A DNA stretch of 64,000 nucleotides from Polyangiaceae bacterium (GTDB lineage Bacteria > Myxococcota_A > Polyangia > Polyangiales > Polyangiaceae): contig JAHBVY010000006.1 in the NCBI GenBank assembly GCA_019637265.1, forward strand, positions 154,832-218,831, in the 5' to 3' direction. Both the position numbers and the translations under genes were made by a program. The notes under the pieces were generated by a model, which searched no databases, was not told where the DNA came from, and saw only the letters and a list, made by a program, of their open reading frames with translations. Positions 37,295 through 45,126 of this stretch are shown piece after piece (within the stretch, counting starts at the first letter, position 1; the number at the start of each line of letters is the position of its first letter).

Positions 37295-37343
37295 GCACCA
37301 CCAGATTAAGCCAGCTCGGCTGACTCGAGACTCCGTTCGACCC

Positions 37344-38546
37344 TCAGCGCTCGGAGCCGAAGGCGAACAGCACGGCGGAGATCCGCCAAGAGCCGCCCTC
37401 GGCGACGGGCGTCACCGTCCAGCCGAACTGGTGCGGCCCTGGGGTGAGCTCGGGGCGCTCCCAGGTGAACGGCTCGGTGACGCTGCCGGGGCACCAGCCG
37501 GCGCGTGACGCCTCCACGCTTTGGATCGCGCCGCACGGGTTCTCGGCGCAATACTCCAGGGAGCCACCGCCCGCGCTGTAAGTGCTGCGGGTGCACAGCG
37601 ACGCGCAGTCGTTGCGCCACGGTTGGAAGCGATCGAACTGCGCGCCGTCGGCGAACACGCGGTGATCGCGGCGACAGAACTCTTCACCCGGTTGGTTGCA
37701 GCCGGGGCTCGGGTACACACCGCCGTGACCCGTGGCGCGGTACTCGAGGCGCGTGTGGGTGGTGCCTTCCGGCACCACGAAATCGATCGGCGCTGGACTC
37801 TCGGCGCCGTGCGAGCCGTCGTACAGCGGGATGACGCCGAGCACCTGCCTCGGTGCCCGACCGCGCTTCAGCGCCACCCGGGCAGAGACGAGCCAACCCC
37901 CATTCGATCCGCTCACCTGACCCGCTGCGTCGGACCAGGTCGTGATGTGGGCCTTCAGGCGGTGCGCTCCGGCGCCCACCCCATTGACCACGTCCGTGAT
38001 GTCGATGGAGAGCTCCATCGGGCCGCCGAAGGGCGTGATGGCGCGCACCAGCTCGATGCCGGGGCCATCACCCGGCGCCTCGGGTGGGTTCAGGATGAGC
38101 TCGAAGTTGCGATCGTAGGCGTCGCAATCCGCTGGCCAGTTGTGTCCGGGAGGGGGAGGGTTGGGCGCGCCGGGCCCGAGCCAAGACTCGAAGGGGTAAC
38201 ACGTGGTGCCGAGCTCGATGATCAGCTGCGCTTCCTCGTAAGACCCTGGCGGCAGCTCGAGCGCGCCGATGGCGTTCTGGAAGTTCTCCTGGTCGGAGTG
38301 GGAGTTGATGCGCACCCGATCGAGCACCGTGATGCTGAGGCTGGCGTCGCCTCCCGTGCCCGCGGTGCCGGCCACGCCCGCCGTCGCTCCCGCGCCGCTG
38401 GTGCCGCCCGCGCCCGCCGCGCCGTTGCCCGCCGTCCCGCCGACGGCTCCGCTGCCGCTGCCGCCACTGCCACCGCCGGCCTCGTCGTCACTGCACCCGA
38501 CCGCTCCGAAGAACAGCAGCGCGCCTGCCCAAAGTACTCGCCTCAC
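37344..38546 (-). CDS. Lipoprotein with PNGase F-like domain
   Basis: A 400-residue lipoprotein (lipobox FFGAVGC, Cys18) with a Gly/Ala/Ser/Thr linker (about 24-66) and a C-terminal part resembling peptide-N4-(N-acetyl-beta-glucosaminyl)asparagine amidase F. Matching segments are ADCDAYDRNFELIL (C-D-x2-D-R in the place of the catalytic Asp), IELVRAITPFGGPMELSID, GWLVSARVALKRGR and the second-domain pattern YRATGHGG then EEFCRRDHRVFADG. PNGase F removes N-glycans from glycoproteins and belongs to the jelly-roll fold. Activity is inferred from fold and motif only. It begins with GTG; TAAGGC lies four bases upstream. Confidence 0.75.
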   Translation of the reverse strand: MRRVLWAGALLFFGAVGCSDDEAGGGSGGSGSGAVGGTAGNGAAGAGGTSGAGATAGVAGTAGTGGDASLSITVLDRVRINSHSDQENFQNAIGALELPPGSYEEAQLIIELGTTCYPFESWLGPGAPNPPPPGHNWPADCDAYDRNFELILNPPEAPGDGPGIELVRAITPFGGPMELSIDITDVVNGVGAGAHRLKAHITTWSDAAGQVSGSNGGWLVSARVALKRGRAPRQVLGVIPLYDGSHGAESPAPIDFVVPEGTTHTRLEYRATGHGGVYPSPGCNQPGEEFCRRDHRVFADGAQFDRFQPWRNDCASLCTRSTYSAGGGSLEYCAENPCGAIQSVEASRAGWCPGSVTEPFTWERPELTPGPHQFGWTVTPVAEGGSWRISAVLFAFGSER

Positions 38547-38825
38547 GCTAGCCTTATCTCACGGCGGCGCATTGGCAGCCACCCGCAGCGAGCGAGTAGA
38601 GACGCTGCCCCGGAGCAATTGAGCCGCGGCCGGTGCCAGCGCGGCCGGCGCGGGCGAAGGCGAGGAAGGCGGAGAACGGCGGGCTTGGTGGGGTCTCTGT
38701 TGCGGGACCTCTCGAGTCAAGCGAGCCAGGCAACGTGAGCAGCGCGAACGCGGGGCAAAGCGAACGCAGCGCTTGACAAGGGGAGGGGCTGGGCTCATTC
38801 TCCGCCGCCCGTTCAGGGTAGCCCC

Positions 38826-38902
38826 CGGGGCGTAGCGCAGTTTGGTAGCGCGCATGGTTCGGGTCCATGAGGTCGGCAGTTCGAATCTGCCCGCCCCGAC
38901 CA
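38826..38902 (+). tRNA. tRNA-Pro (anticodon CGG)
   Basis: A complete 77-base cloverleaf: acceptor CGGGGCG / CGCCCCG, D stem GCGC / GCGC, anticodon stem CATGG / CCATG with loop TTCGGGT (anticodon CGG at 38860-38862), T arm GGCAG-TTCGAAT-CTGCC and encoded CCA. It reads CCG, a common proline codon at this GC content. Confidence 0.95.
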
Positions 38903-39014
38903 AACGCTTCACCTCCGCAGGTGGAGCCACCCGATAGGTCGCAGCCTGGTCCAAGACTAGGCTGCTGCTGATTTTGTCCGGTGGCCATGATTTCGCCCCG
39001 TGGCGCGGTGGCCT

Positions 39015-39044
39015 TTGGTGGGAGGCCCACTCCGAGGCTAGGAT
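39015..39044 (+). promoter_or_regulatory. Putative promoter of the GH31 gene
   Basis: TTGGTG (39015-39020) and TAGGAT (39039-39044) are 18 bases apart; the second ends seven bases before the ATG at 39052. Confidence 0.4.
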
Positions 39045-39051
39045 CGGGGCG

Positions 39052-40866
39052 ATGAGAGTTCGCTGGCTGTGGGCGTTGCTGTTGGTGCTCGGCTGTGGTG
39101 AGGAGAGCGCGCCCGGGGGCGGCGCGGGGGGCACGGGAGGCAGCGGCGGCTCCGGGGGCGTGAGCGACCCGTGTGAGCCGGAGCTCATCGAAATCCCCGA
39201 GCCGGTGCTCCACACGCCGCGCTGGGCGTTCTCCCCGTGGATCTCCAAGGACATCTCCACCACGGACGACAGCCGCGAGTTCGTGCGCGGCTTCAAGGAG
39301 CGCGACATCCCGGTGGGGGCGCTCGTGATCGATAGCCCCTGGGAGACCCACTACAACAACTTCATCCCCAATCCAGCGCGCTACCCGGACTTCCCCGAGC
39401 TGGTGCAGGAGCTCCACGCCCAAGACGTGCGCGTGATCATGTGGGTCACGCAGATGGTGAACTACTCGTCCTTCGACTACGAGCCGACCGGGGACGTGTA
39501 CGAGGGGAAGGCGGAGAACTGGGACGAGGGGGAGCGCTGCGGCTTCTTCGTGGAGGACGCGTGGACTTACCATTGGTGGAAGGGGCAGGGATCGGGCGTC
39601 GACTTCTTCAACCCCAAGGCGCGCGCCTGGTGGCACTCGTGGCAGCAGCCGCTGCTCGACATGGGGATCGATGGGTGGAAGCTCGACTTCGGTGAGAACT
39701 ACATCACGGCGGATCCCATGCAGACCTTCGAGGGCCCGAAGAGTCGCCAGGAGTATTCAGAGGCCTATTACCGAGATTTTCTCGCGTACGGCCAGCACGC
39801 CACGGGGCGTAAGGACTTCGTCACCATGGTGCGCCCCTGGGACGAGAGCTACGGCTTCTCAGGGCGTTTCTATGCGAGAAAAGAGCACGCGCCGGTGGCC
39901 TGGGTGGGGGACAACCGGCGCGACTACATCGGGATGAGCGACGCGCTCGACCACATCTTCCGCTCGGCCGCCGCGGGCTACGTGATGGTCGGCTCGGACC
40001 TGGGCGGCTACCTGGACGTCGACGATCGCACCTTGGTCAGTGTGCCGTTCGACTCCCTGAACTTCATGCGCTGGACGGCGCTGTCGGCGCTCACGCCGTT
40101 CATGCAGCTGCACGGTCGCGGCAACCTCACGCCTTGGACGGTGCCCGAGCGCGTGGACGAGACGGTGCAAATCTACCGGTACTACGCGACGCTGCACCAA
40201 GAGATGGTGCCGTTCTTCTACAGCCTGGCCGAGCAGGCCTACAAGGCAGGGGGGCTGCCCATCATCCGCCCCGTGGGGGAGCTCGAGAGCTGGGCGGGGG
40301 ACTACCGTTTCCACGTGGGAGATGCCTGGCTGGTGGCGCCCATCTTGGATGAGACCGGGATCCGCGACGTGGCCCTGCCCGCGGGTGCCCGCTACTACGA
40401 CTGGTGGCAGCCGACGGAGGGTCCGCTCGAGGGGGGCCAGACGCTCGCCGCCTACGACGCCACCGATCCCGCGAAGATGCCGCTCTTCATCAAGGAAGGC
40501 GCGCTGATCCCCCTCGAGATCAGGAACGACGTCACCGGCGTCGGTGACGCGAGCCTCGAAGGCGCGACCACCTGGCTCGTGTACCCGAGCAGCGCCGAGA
40601 CCTCGTTCGTCGCTCACGACGTGGACGATCAGACCACGACGGTGCGCGCCCAGGCGGGGCGGGTGGAGCTCAGCCGCGTGCGCGGGGCCACCTGGCTCCG
40701 GGTGCGCGTCGACGCCACGCCGCCGTCGGTGAGCCTCGGGGGGCAACCGCTCACGAGCGCCGCCACGCGCGCGGCGCTGTCCAGTCAGGCCTCCGGGTGG
40801 GCGGTGGAGGGGCCGTTCTTGTGGGTGAAGCTCGCGCCGGGCGCGGCGGCGACGGTGACCTGGTAG
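39052..40866 (+). CDS. Glycoside hydrolase family 31 lipoprotein
   Basis: A 604-residue enzyme with a lipobox (LLLVLGC) and a short Gly/Ser linker. It shows GH31 signatures: WISKDISTTDDSREF early, the nucleophile D212 in IDGWKLDFGEN, the acid/base D287 in WVGDNRRDYIGMSDAL, and SDLGGYLD and FMQLHGRGNLTPWT further on. GH31 enzymes act on alpha-glucosides, alpha-xylosides or sulfoquinovosides; the substrate class is not clear from the motifs alone. The N-terminal beta-sandwich usual in GH31 is missing and the chain begins near the barrel. Its lipid anchor suggests a surface or periplasmic role in polysaccharide use; the PNGase F-like lipoprotein is nearby. Confidence 0.9.
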   Translation: MRVRWLWALLLVLGCGEESAPGGGAGGTGGSGGSGGVSDPCEPELIEIPEPVLHTPRWAFSPWISKDISTTDDSREFVRGFKERDIPVGALVIDSPWETHYNNFIPNPARYPDFPELVQELHAQDVRVIMWVTQMVNYSSFDYEPTGDVYEGKAENWDEGERCGFFVEDAWTYHWWKGQGSGVDFFNPKARAWWHSWQQPLLDMGIDGWKLDFGENYITADPMQTFEGPKSRQEYSEAYYRDFLAYGQHATGRKDFVTMVRPWDESYGFSGRFYARKEHAPVAWVGDNRRDYIGMSDALDHIFRSAAAGYVMVGSDLGGYLDVDDRTLVSVPFDSLNFMRWTALSALTPFMQLHGRGNLTPWTVPERVDETVQIYRYYATLHQEMVPFFYSLAEQAYKAGGLPIIRPVGELESWAGDYRFHVGDAWLVAPILDETGIRDVALPAGARYYDWWQPTEGPLEGGQTLAAYDATDPAKMPLFIKEGALIPLEIRNDVTGVGDASLEGATTWLVYPSSAETSFVAHDVDDQTTTVRAQAGRVELSRVRGATWLRVRVDATPPSVSLGGQPLTSAATRAALSSQASGWAVEGPFLWVKLAPGAAATVTW

Positions 40867-41029
40867 CGCGATCCGCGCGTCGTGACTTGGCACAGTCGGC
40901 CAGAAGAGCGTCTGGGCCAGGGGTGGGCGCCGCGAGGAGTGGGGCGGCGCGATCGATGCTTCGCGGCCTGGTTCGGCTCGAAATGGCCGTGAATCGGCCC
41001 GATGGCACGGGGGCTGCTATGGACCTGGC

Positions 41030-41752
41030 ATGAGACACCTATTGGGGATGATGTGCCTCGGGCTGGTGGTGGCGGCTTGTGGCGGTGAGACGGACGGCGC
41101 CACCTCGGGTGGGAGCGGCGGCAGCGGCGGCAGCGCGGGCCACGGCGGCAGCGCGGGCCACGGCGGCAGCGCCGGTCACACCGCAGGTCAGGGTGGCAGC
41201 GCGGGCAGCGCGGGTCATGGCGGCAGCGCGGGTCATGGCGGCAGCGCGGGCAGCGCGGGCCATGGCGGGGGGGACGCAGGTGAGCCGGACGTTTGGACTT
41301 ACTGTGACGTGCCCTCGGATTGTCAGGTGGTGCCGGTGTCGTGCTGCGGTAACTGCGGGGTCGCGGGGCGTGGCGACGCGCGCGCCGTCGCGGTCGACTA
41401 CCTAGCTGACGTTCGCGCGGCCGCCTGTGACGGCAACGTCGGTTGCCCTGCCTGCGCAGGATCGCGCGATCCGACCCTGATCGCCACCTGCGTGGCCAAC
41501 CGCTGTGAGGTGGTGGACCTGCAACAGCACCCGGCTACGGAGTGCCGCGTCGACTCGGATTGTCGGCTCCGCACCAACTTGTGCTGCGGCTGCGGCGCGC
41601 CTCACGGCTTCGAGGACCTGATCGCCGTGAGCGGCAACATCAGCGACTTGGTGTGTGCACCTGACAGTGCCTGCCCCGAGTGCGAGCCGGTGCTGCCGAC
41701 CAACGCTCACCCCGTGTGCGACGGCGGGCGCTGCCAGGTCGTCTGGCGCTAG
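41030..41752 (+). CDS. Cysteine-rich lipoprotein with Gly/Ser repeat linker (paralogue 1)
   Basis: A 240-residue lipoprotein (lipobox GLVVAACGG) whose residues 24-85 are G-S-A-G-H-G-type repeats coded by 18-base DNA units. The C-terminal part (about 90-240) holds two similar Cys-rich modules, each with S-D-C, C-C-x-C, C-P-x-C and a final C-V-x2-R-C or C-D-x3-C (VPSDCQVVPVSCCGNCG and RVDSDCRLRTNLCCGCG). The spacing suggests disulphides. Its neighbour at 41826 has the same layout with low identity in the linker, so the two arose by duplication. Function unknown; similar proteins are numerous in myxobacterial genomes by my recollection. Confidence 0.75.
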   Translation: MRHLLGMMCLGLVVAACGGETDGATSGGSGGSGGSAGHGGSAGHGGSAGHTAGQGGSAGSAGHGGSAGHGGSAGSAGHGGGDAGEPDVWTYCDVPSDCQVVPVSCCGNCGVAGRGDARAVAVDYLADVRAAACDGNVGCPACAGSRDPTLIATCVANRCEVVDLQQHPATECRVDSDCRLRTNLCCGCGAPHGFEDLIAVSGNISDLVCAPDSACPECEPVLPTNAHPVCDGGRCQVVWR

Positions 41753-41766
41753 GTCCTTCTCTGGCG

Positions 41767-41794
41767 AGCCGTTCATTTGGGGGGGTTGGACGGG
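41767..41794 (+). repeat. T-run/G-run intergenic motif (copy 3)
   Basis: AGCCGTTCATTTGGGGGGGT followed by TGGACGGG, matching the 16573-16599 copy (AGCCGCTCGTTTTTTTGGGG) except for T-run length. It follows the stop of the first Cys-rich lipoprotein. Confidence 0.55.
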
Positions 41795-41810
41795 TAGTCG
41801 CTACTTCACG

Positions 41811-41816
41811 TAGGGT
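41811..41816 (+). promoter_or_regulatory. Putative -10 hexamer (TAGGGT)
   Basis: TAGGGT lies nine bases before the ATG at 41826, indicating that the second Cys-rich lipoprotein may have its own leaderless transcript. Confidence 0.4.
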
Positions 41817-41825
41817 GCGGTCGTC

Positions 41826-42569
41826 ATGCGCGTCACTTGGTTCGTTCTAGTTCTGGTCCCGCTGTCGCTCGGCTGTGGGAGCTCCTTCGCCCGGGAGGAT
41901 GCCGGGGGCGCCAGCGGGGCTGGTGGCGCTGGCGCCAGTGGCGGCGCTGGTGCTAACGGCGGCGCTGGCGCCAGCGGTGGTGCGGGTGGCTCGAGCGCGG
42001 CGGGGGGCACGGGCGGGGGCTTCTCAGGCTCGGGTGGGGTTGGTGGGGAGGTCAGCTTCAGCTCCTGCGAGAGGCCGAGCGATTGCGTGGTCACGCACCG
42101 GACCTGCTGCGGGGCCTGTGGGCAGGCCACCGCCGAGGATCGCGTCGCGGTCCATCGTGACAGGGTGGATGGCTACCGCGAGTACGCCTGCCGCGATGAC
42201 CTCGGGACGTGCCCGGGGTGCTTTGGTGATCCGGACCCTTACCTCGTCGCGACCTGTGTCCATGGAGAGTCGGGCGGGCAGTGCGCGGTGATCGACCTGA
42301 GGGCGACGGACGGCACGAGCTGCTCGACTGGGACTGATTGTCGAGTTCGGCTCAACACCTGCTGTAACTGCGGTGTGGCGACGGATGACAACGTGGTCGC
42401 GGTGAACCGGGGCGGCTCCGAGCAGCTGGACACGCAGCTGTGTGAGGATATCTGTAAAGAGCTGGATCCGTGCGTCACGGTGCCAGACTTCTCGGGGTAT
42501 GGCTCGGCCTGCGACCAAGGGCAGTGCATCATCACTCCGGTGCCGATACCTGGCGCCGACCGCCCCTGA
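41826..42569 (+). CDS. Cysteine-rich lipoprotein with Gly/Ala repeat linker (paralogue 2)
   Basis: A 247-residue lipoprotein (lipobox VPLSLGC) with a G-A-G-A-S-G-G repeat linker at about 28-75 and two Cys-rich modules (RPSDCVVTHRTCCGACG, then STGTDCRVRLNTCCNCG) that align with those of the preceding gene. Each module ends with a C-x3-G-x-C element (CVHGESGGQC, CDQGQC). The module D-R-V-A-V-x-R-D is close to A-R-A-V-A-V-D in paralogue 1. There is no known catalytic motif. The pair may be surface-exposed binding proteins; this is inference. Confidence 0.75.
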   Translation: MRVTWFVLVLVPLSLGCGSSFAREDAGGASGAGGAGASGGAGANGGAGASGGAGGSSAAGGTGGGFSGSGGVGGEVSFSSCERPSDCVVTHRTCCGACGQATAEDRVAVHRDRVDGYREYACRDDLGTCPGCFGDPDPYLVATCVHGESGGQCAVIDLRATDGTSCSTGTDCRVRLNTCCNCGVATDDNVVAVNRGGSEQLDTQLCEDICKELDPCVTVPDFSGYGSACDQGQCIITPVPIPGADRP

Positions 42570-42730
42570 GCGACTTTAATTTCCTCGCGGAATGGTGCGC
42601 TCTGCGCCCGCGCCGGTGTCCGGCAAGGAGCGGCTCTCATTTCCGAGCGGAATGCCGCGCCGGTGTATGCAGCCCCAAAACGACCGAGCGCCCCGGAGGG
42701 CGCTCAGCGAAGGCTCCCGAAGAGCCACGT

Positions 42731-42800
42731 TCGAGGGTAGGGGCGGGTTTCAAACCCGCCCGAGCTCGAAGGTAGGGGCGGGTTTCAAACCCGCCCGAAC
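42731..42800 (+). repeat. REP-like palindromes, GGGCGGGTTT family (two tandem copies)
   Basis: Two 35-base tandem units differ at two positions. Each contains arms GGGCGGGTTT and AAACCCGCCC (42741-42761 and 42776-42796) preceded by GGTAG. The pair sits between the convergent lipoprotein and etfA genes and matches the single copy at 25900-25924. Confidence 0.85.
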
Positions 42801-42818
42801 CACTCGGCTCTGGCAGCG

Positions 42819-43781
42819 TCAGCCGCGGTGCGCCTTCAGCGCGCTCACCAGCTCCGGCACCGCCGTGAACAGGTCCGCCACGAGGCCATAGTCCGCGAGC
42901 TGGAAGATGGGCGCGTCGGGGTCCTTGTTGATGGCCACGATCGTCTTGCTGCTCTTCATCCCAGCGATGTGCTGGATCGCGCCGGAGATCCCGATCGCGA
43001 AGTACAGCTTCGGCGCGACGATCTTCCCGGTCTGCCCGACCTGGAAGTCGCCGGGCGCGTAGCCCGCGTCGCACGCCGCGCGGCTGGCCCCGATGGCGGC
43101 GCCGAGCGTGTCCGCCAGCGGCTCGAGCACCTCGAAGAACTTCTCCTTCAGGGCGCGGCCACCGCTCACGATCACCGAGGCGTCGGTCAGCTCCGGGCGC
43201 TCGCTCTTCACGGCGTCCAGTGACACGAACTCCACGCGGCTCGCCGCGGCGCCGGGCGCCACCTTCGCGAACGCGCTCACGGGGGAGCTACCGCCGCTCG
43301 GCTCGGCGGGCTCGAACTCGGACTGACGCGCGGTCGCGGTCTGCACCGGGGTGCCGAGCGTCACGTAGCCGAAGGCGTTGCCCGCGAAGATGGGCCGCTT
43401 GAACACCAGCTTGTCGCCCTCACGCGCCGCGCCCGCGACGTCGCCCGCGTAGCTCGCGTCGAGCGCCGCCGCCACGCGCGGGATCAGATCTTTCCCGAAG
43501 CTCGACGCCGTCGCGACCACCAGGTCGAAGCCCTGGGCCGCCGCGATCACCGTCGGCGCGTACTGCTCGGCGACGTAGTTCTCGAGCGACGCGTCCTCAG
43601 TCACCAGCACCGCCTCCGCGCCGTAGCCCGTGAGCTCCGCCGCGGCGGCGCCCGTGCCCGCGCCGCCGATGGCCAGGATGCTGAACGAGCTGCCCGCCTG
43701 ACGCGCGAGCGTGATGGCGCTGAGCGTCGTCTTCTTGACCTTGCCTGCCTCAACTTCTGCAATAACGAGTACCTTGGTCAT
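42819..43781 (-). CDS. etfA: Electron transfer flavoprotein alpha subunit
   Basis: A 320-residue protein with the EtfA layout: N-terminal domain ([20 protein letters not shown]) and C-terminal FAD domain ([60 protein letters not shown], then [20 protein letters not shown]). EtfAB accepts electrons from acyl-CoA dehydrogenases and passes them to the quinone pool. GAGGAG precedes the ATG. It is 13 bases after etfB and in the same operon; no acyl-CoA dehydrogenase or ETF-QO gene follows. Confidence 0.96.
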   Translation of the reverse strand: MTKVLVIAEVEAGKVKKTTLSAITLARQAGSSFSILAIGGAGTGAAAAELTGYGAEAVLVTEDASLENYVAEQYAPTVIAAAQGFDLVVATASSFGKDLIPRVAAALDASYAGDVAGAAREGDKLVFKRPIFAGNAFGYVTLGTPVQTATARQSEFEPAEPSGGSSPVSAFAKVAPGAAASRVEFVSLDAVKSERPELTDASVIVSGGRALKEKFFEVLEPLADTLGAAIGASRAACDAGYAPGDFQVGQTGKIVAPKLYFAIGISGAIQHIAGMKSSKTIVAINKDPDAPIFQLADYGLVADLFTAVPELVSALKAHRG

Positions 43782-43794
43782 GCTTCGACTCCTC

Positions 43795-44619
43795 TCACAG
43801 CGCCTTGGCTTCGGTGGCCAGCTTGTTCACTAGGGTGGCGACGTCGGGCACCTTCACGCCCGCGGCGCGCGCCGGCGGCGCCTCGAAGCGGAAGTAGCTC
43901 GAGCCGTTCGTCTTGCCCGGCGCGAGGTCGGCCAGCGCCTTCACGTCGAGCGGCTTCTTCTTGGCCTTCATGATCGCGGGCAGCGCCGCGAAGCGCACGC
44001 CGTCGCTGTACTTGAAGCCCGCGTCCGTGTGCTTCGAGTAGACGCTGGTGGGGGCCACCACGCGCAGGTCCACCGTGATGATGGCGGGGGTCGTCAGCCT
44101 GAGTGACAGTACGCCGCCGTCCACCTCGCGCCCGACGAGCAGCCGGCCATCGGCCTCCTCTTGGATGGTCGCCGCGAAGGTCGCCATCGGGTAGTCGAGC
44201 AGCTGCGCGAGCATCTGTCCCACGCTGTTGCTGTCGCCGTCCACCACCTGCTTGCCGAGCAGCACCAGGTCGGGCTTCTCGGCGTCCACCACCGACTTCA
44301 GCGCGGCGGCCACCAAGCGACCATCGAGATCGGTGTCCTCTGCTTCCACGCGGATCGCGCGGTCGGCGCCGGTCGCCAGCGCGGAGCGCAGCTGCGTCTC
44401 GGTGTCCTTGTTGCCGATGGTGACGACCACCACCTCGCCTTGACGCACCTTGTTGTTCTTACCGTTCTCGGTCAGGCGCAGCGCCGTCTCGAGCGCGTAC
44501 TCATCGAAGGGGTTCGGCTTCCACTCCAGGCCGGTGGTGTCCACCTTGTCGGCCGTGGGCTTCACCTTGTTGGCGTTGTCAGGGTCGGCGACTCGCTTGA
44601 TCGCGACGAGGATCTTCAC
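43795..44619 (-). CDS. etfB: Electron transfer flavoprotein beta subunit
   Basis: A 274-residue EtfB. Family features are ILVAIKRVADPDNANKVKP at the N-terminus, NPFDEYALETALRLTE, the AMP/ADP-binding loop region VDGDSNSVGQMLAQLLDYPM, and the TPAIITVDLRV segment. The start is a GTG with AGGAGG eight bases upstream. It is the first gene of the etfBA operon. The divergent nadB lies 507 bases away across a gap with an A/T-rich patch. Confidence 0.96.
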   Translation of the reverse strand: MKILVAIKRVADPDNANKVKPTADKVDTTGLEWKPNPFDEYALETALRLTENGKNNKVRQGEVVVVTIGNKDTETQLRSALATGADRAIRVEAEDTDLDGRLVAAALKSVVDAEKPDLVLLGKQVVDGDSNSVGQMLAQLLDYPMATFAATIQEEADGRLLVGREVDGGVLSLRLTTPAIITVDLRVVAPTSVYSKHTDAGFKYSDGVRFAALPAIMKAKKKPLDVKALADLAPGKTNGSSYFRFEAPPARAAGVKVPDVATLVNKLATEAKAL

Positions 44620-45126
44620 GACAGAGACCTCCTAGCGGAGCTCGCGCCCAGGGCGGGAGCGAGATGGGGTTGGGGTAGGCGCCGAGGCGCCGGGTTAGCC
44701 CCTCACCGCCCGTCAAGGACGGGACCTGGATGAGGCGCCGGCAGTGGGTACCCCTCACACCCGCCCCCGTCAATCGGCGCCTCGCCGCACCCTGAGTGGC
44801 CTCGAGCGGCTCTCGGGCCTATCTTGTAACCTATGGAAATGATTATGTTTTTATTGGGGGTTTGGCAGGTCGCTCGGTTCAGTCCGGAGGCCGAACAAGG
44901 GCGCTTTGGACGTCACTGTGGAGTGTGACTCAATAGTGCGCGCGCGATGCCGCCAGGTGAGCCATGCAGGGCTCGCGGCGCGGTGCCGTCCAACCCCCCG
45001 AACCAGCACCCTGAGCGACCCAAGGGTACATCGTCAGTCAGCCGTCTCCACTCGGCGCGCCTCACGGCCAGCCCCGGCGCCGTCGTCCAGGGTGGCACCG
45101 CGGGTATGGTAGGCGTAGGCAAACTC
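44620..45126. other. Divergent etfB/nadB intergenic region
   Basis: No gene is supported; the nadB frame is open back to 44947 but its translation is Pro/Arg-rich and lacks conserved sequence. An A/T-rich patch (44820-44855, TTGTAACC and ATGATTATGTTTTTA) is the least GC-rich stretch of the region and a likely promoter site. It runs into a G-run motif GGGGGTTTGGCAGGTCGCT (44856-44874), also present at 53234-53252. Confidence 0.5.
44851..44874 (+). repeat. T-run/G-run intergenic motif (copy 4, GGCAGGTCGCT variant)
   Basis: TTATTGGGGGTTTGGCAGGT continues into CGCT; the 20 bases from TGGGGG are identical at 53233-53252. Confidence 0.6.

Noticed and set aside
41018..41023. TATGGA before the first Cys-rich lipoprotein as a -10 element
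   Set aside because: Position (6 bases before ATG) fits the series but the hexamer does not end in T, so it was not counted.
41110..41280. Regular short repeats that could suggest a CRISPR array
   Set aside because: Units of about 18 bases are contiguous, without unique spacers, and code for the Gly/Ser/Ala/His linker of a lipoprotein.
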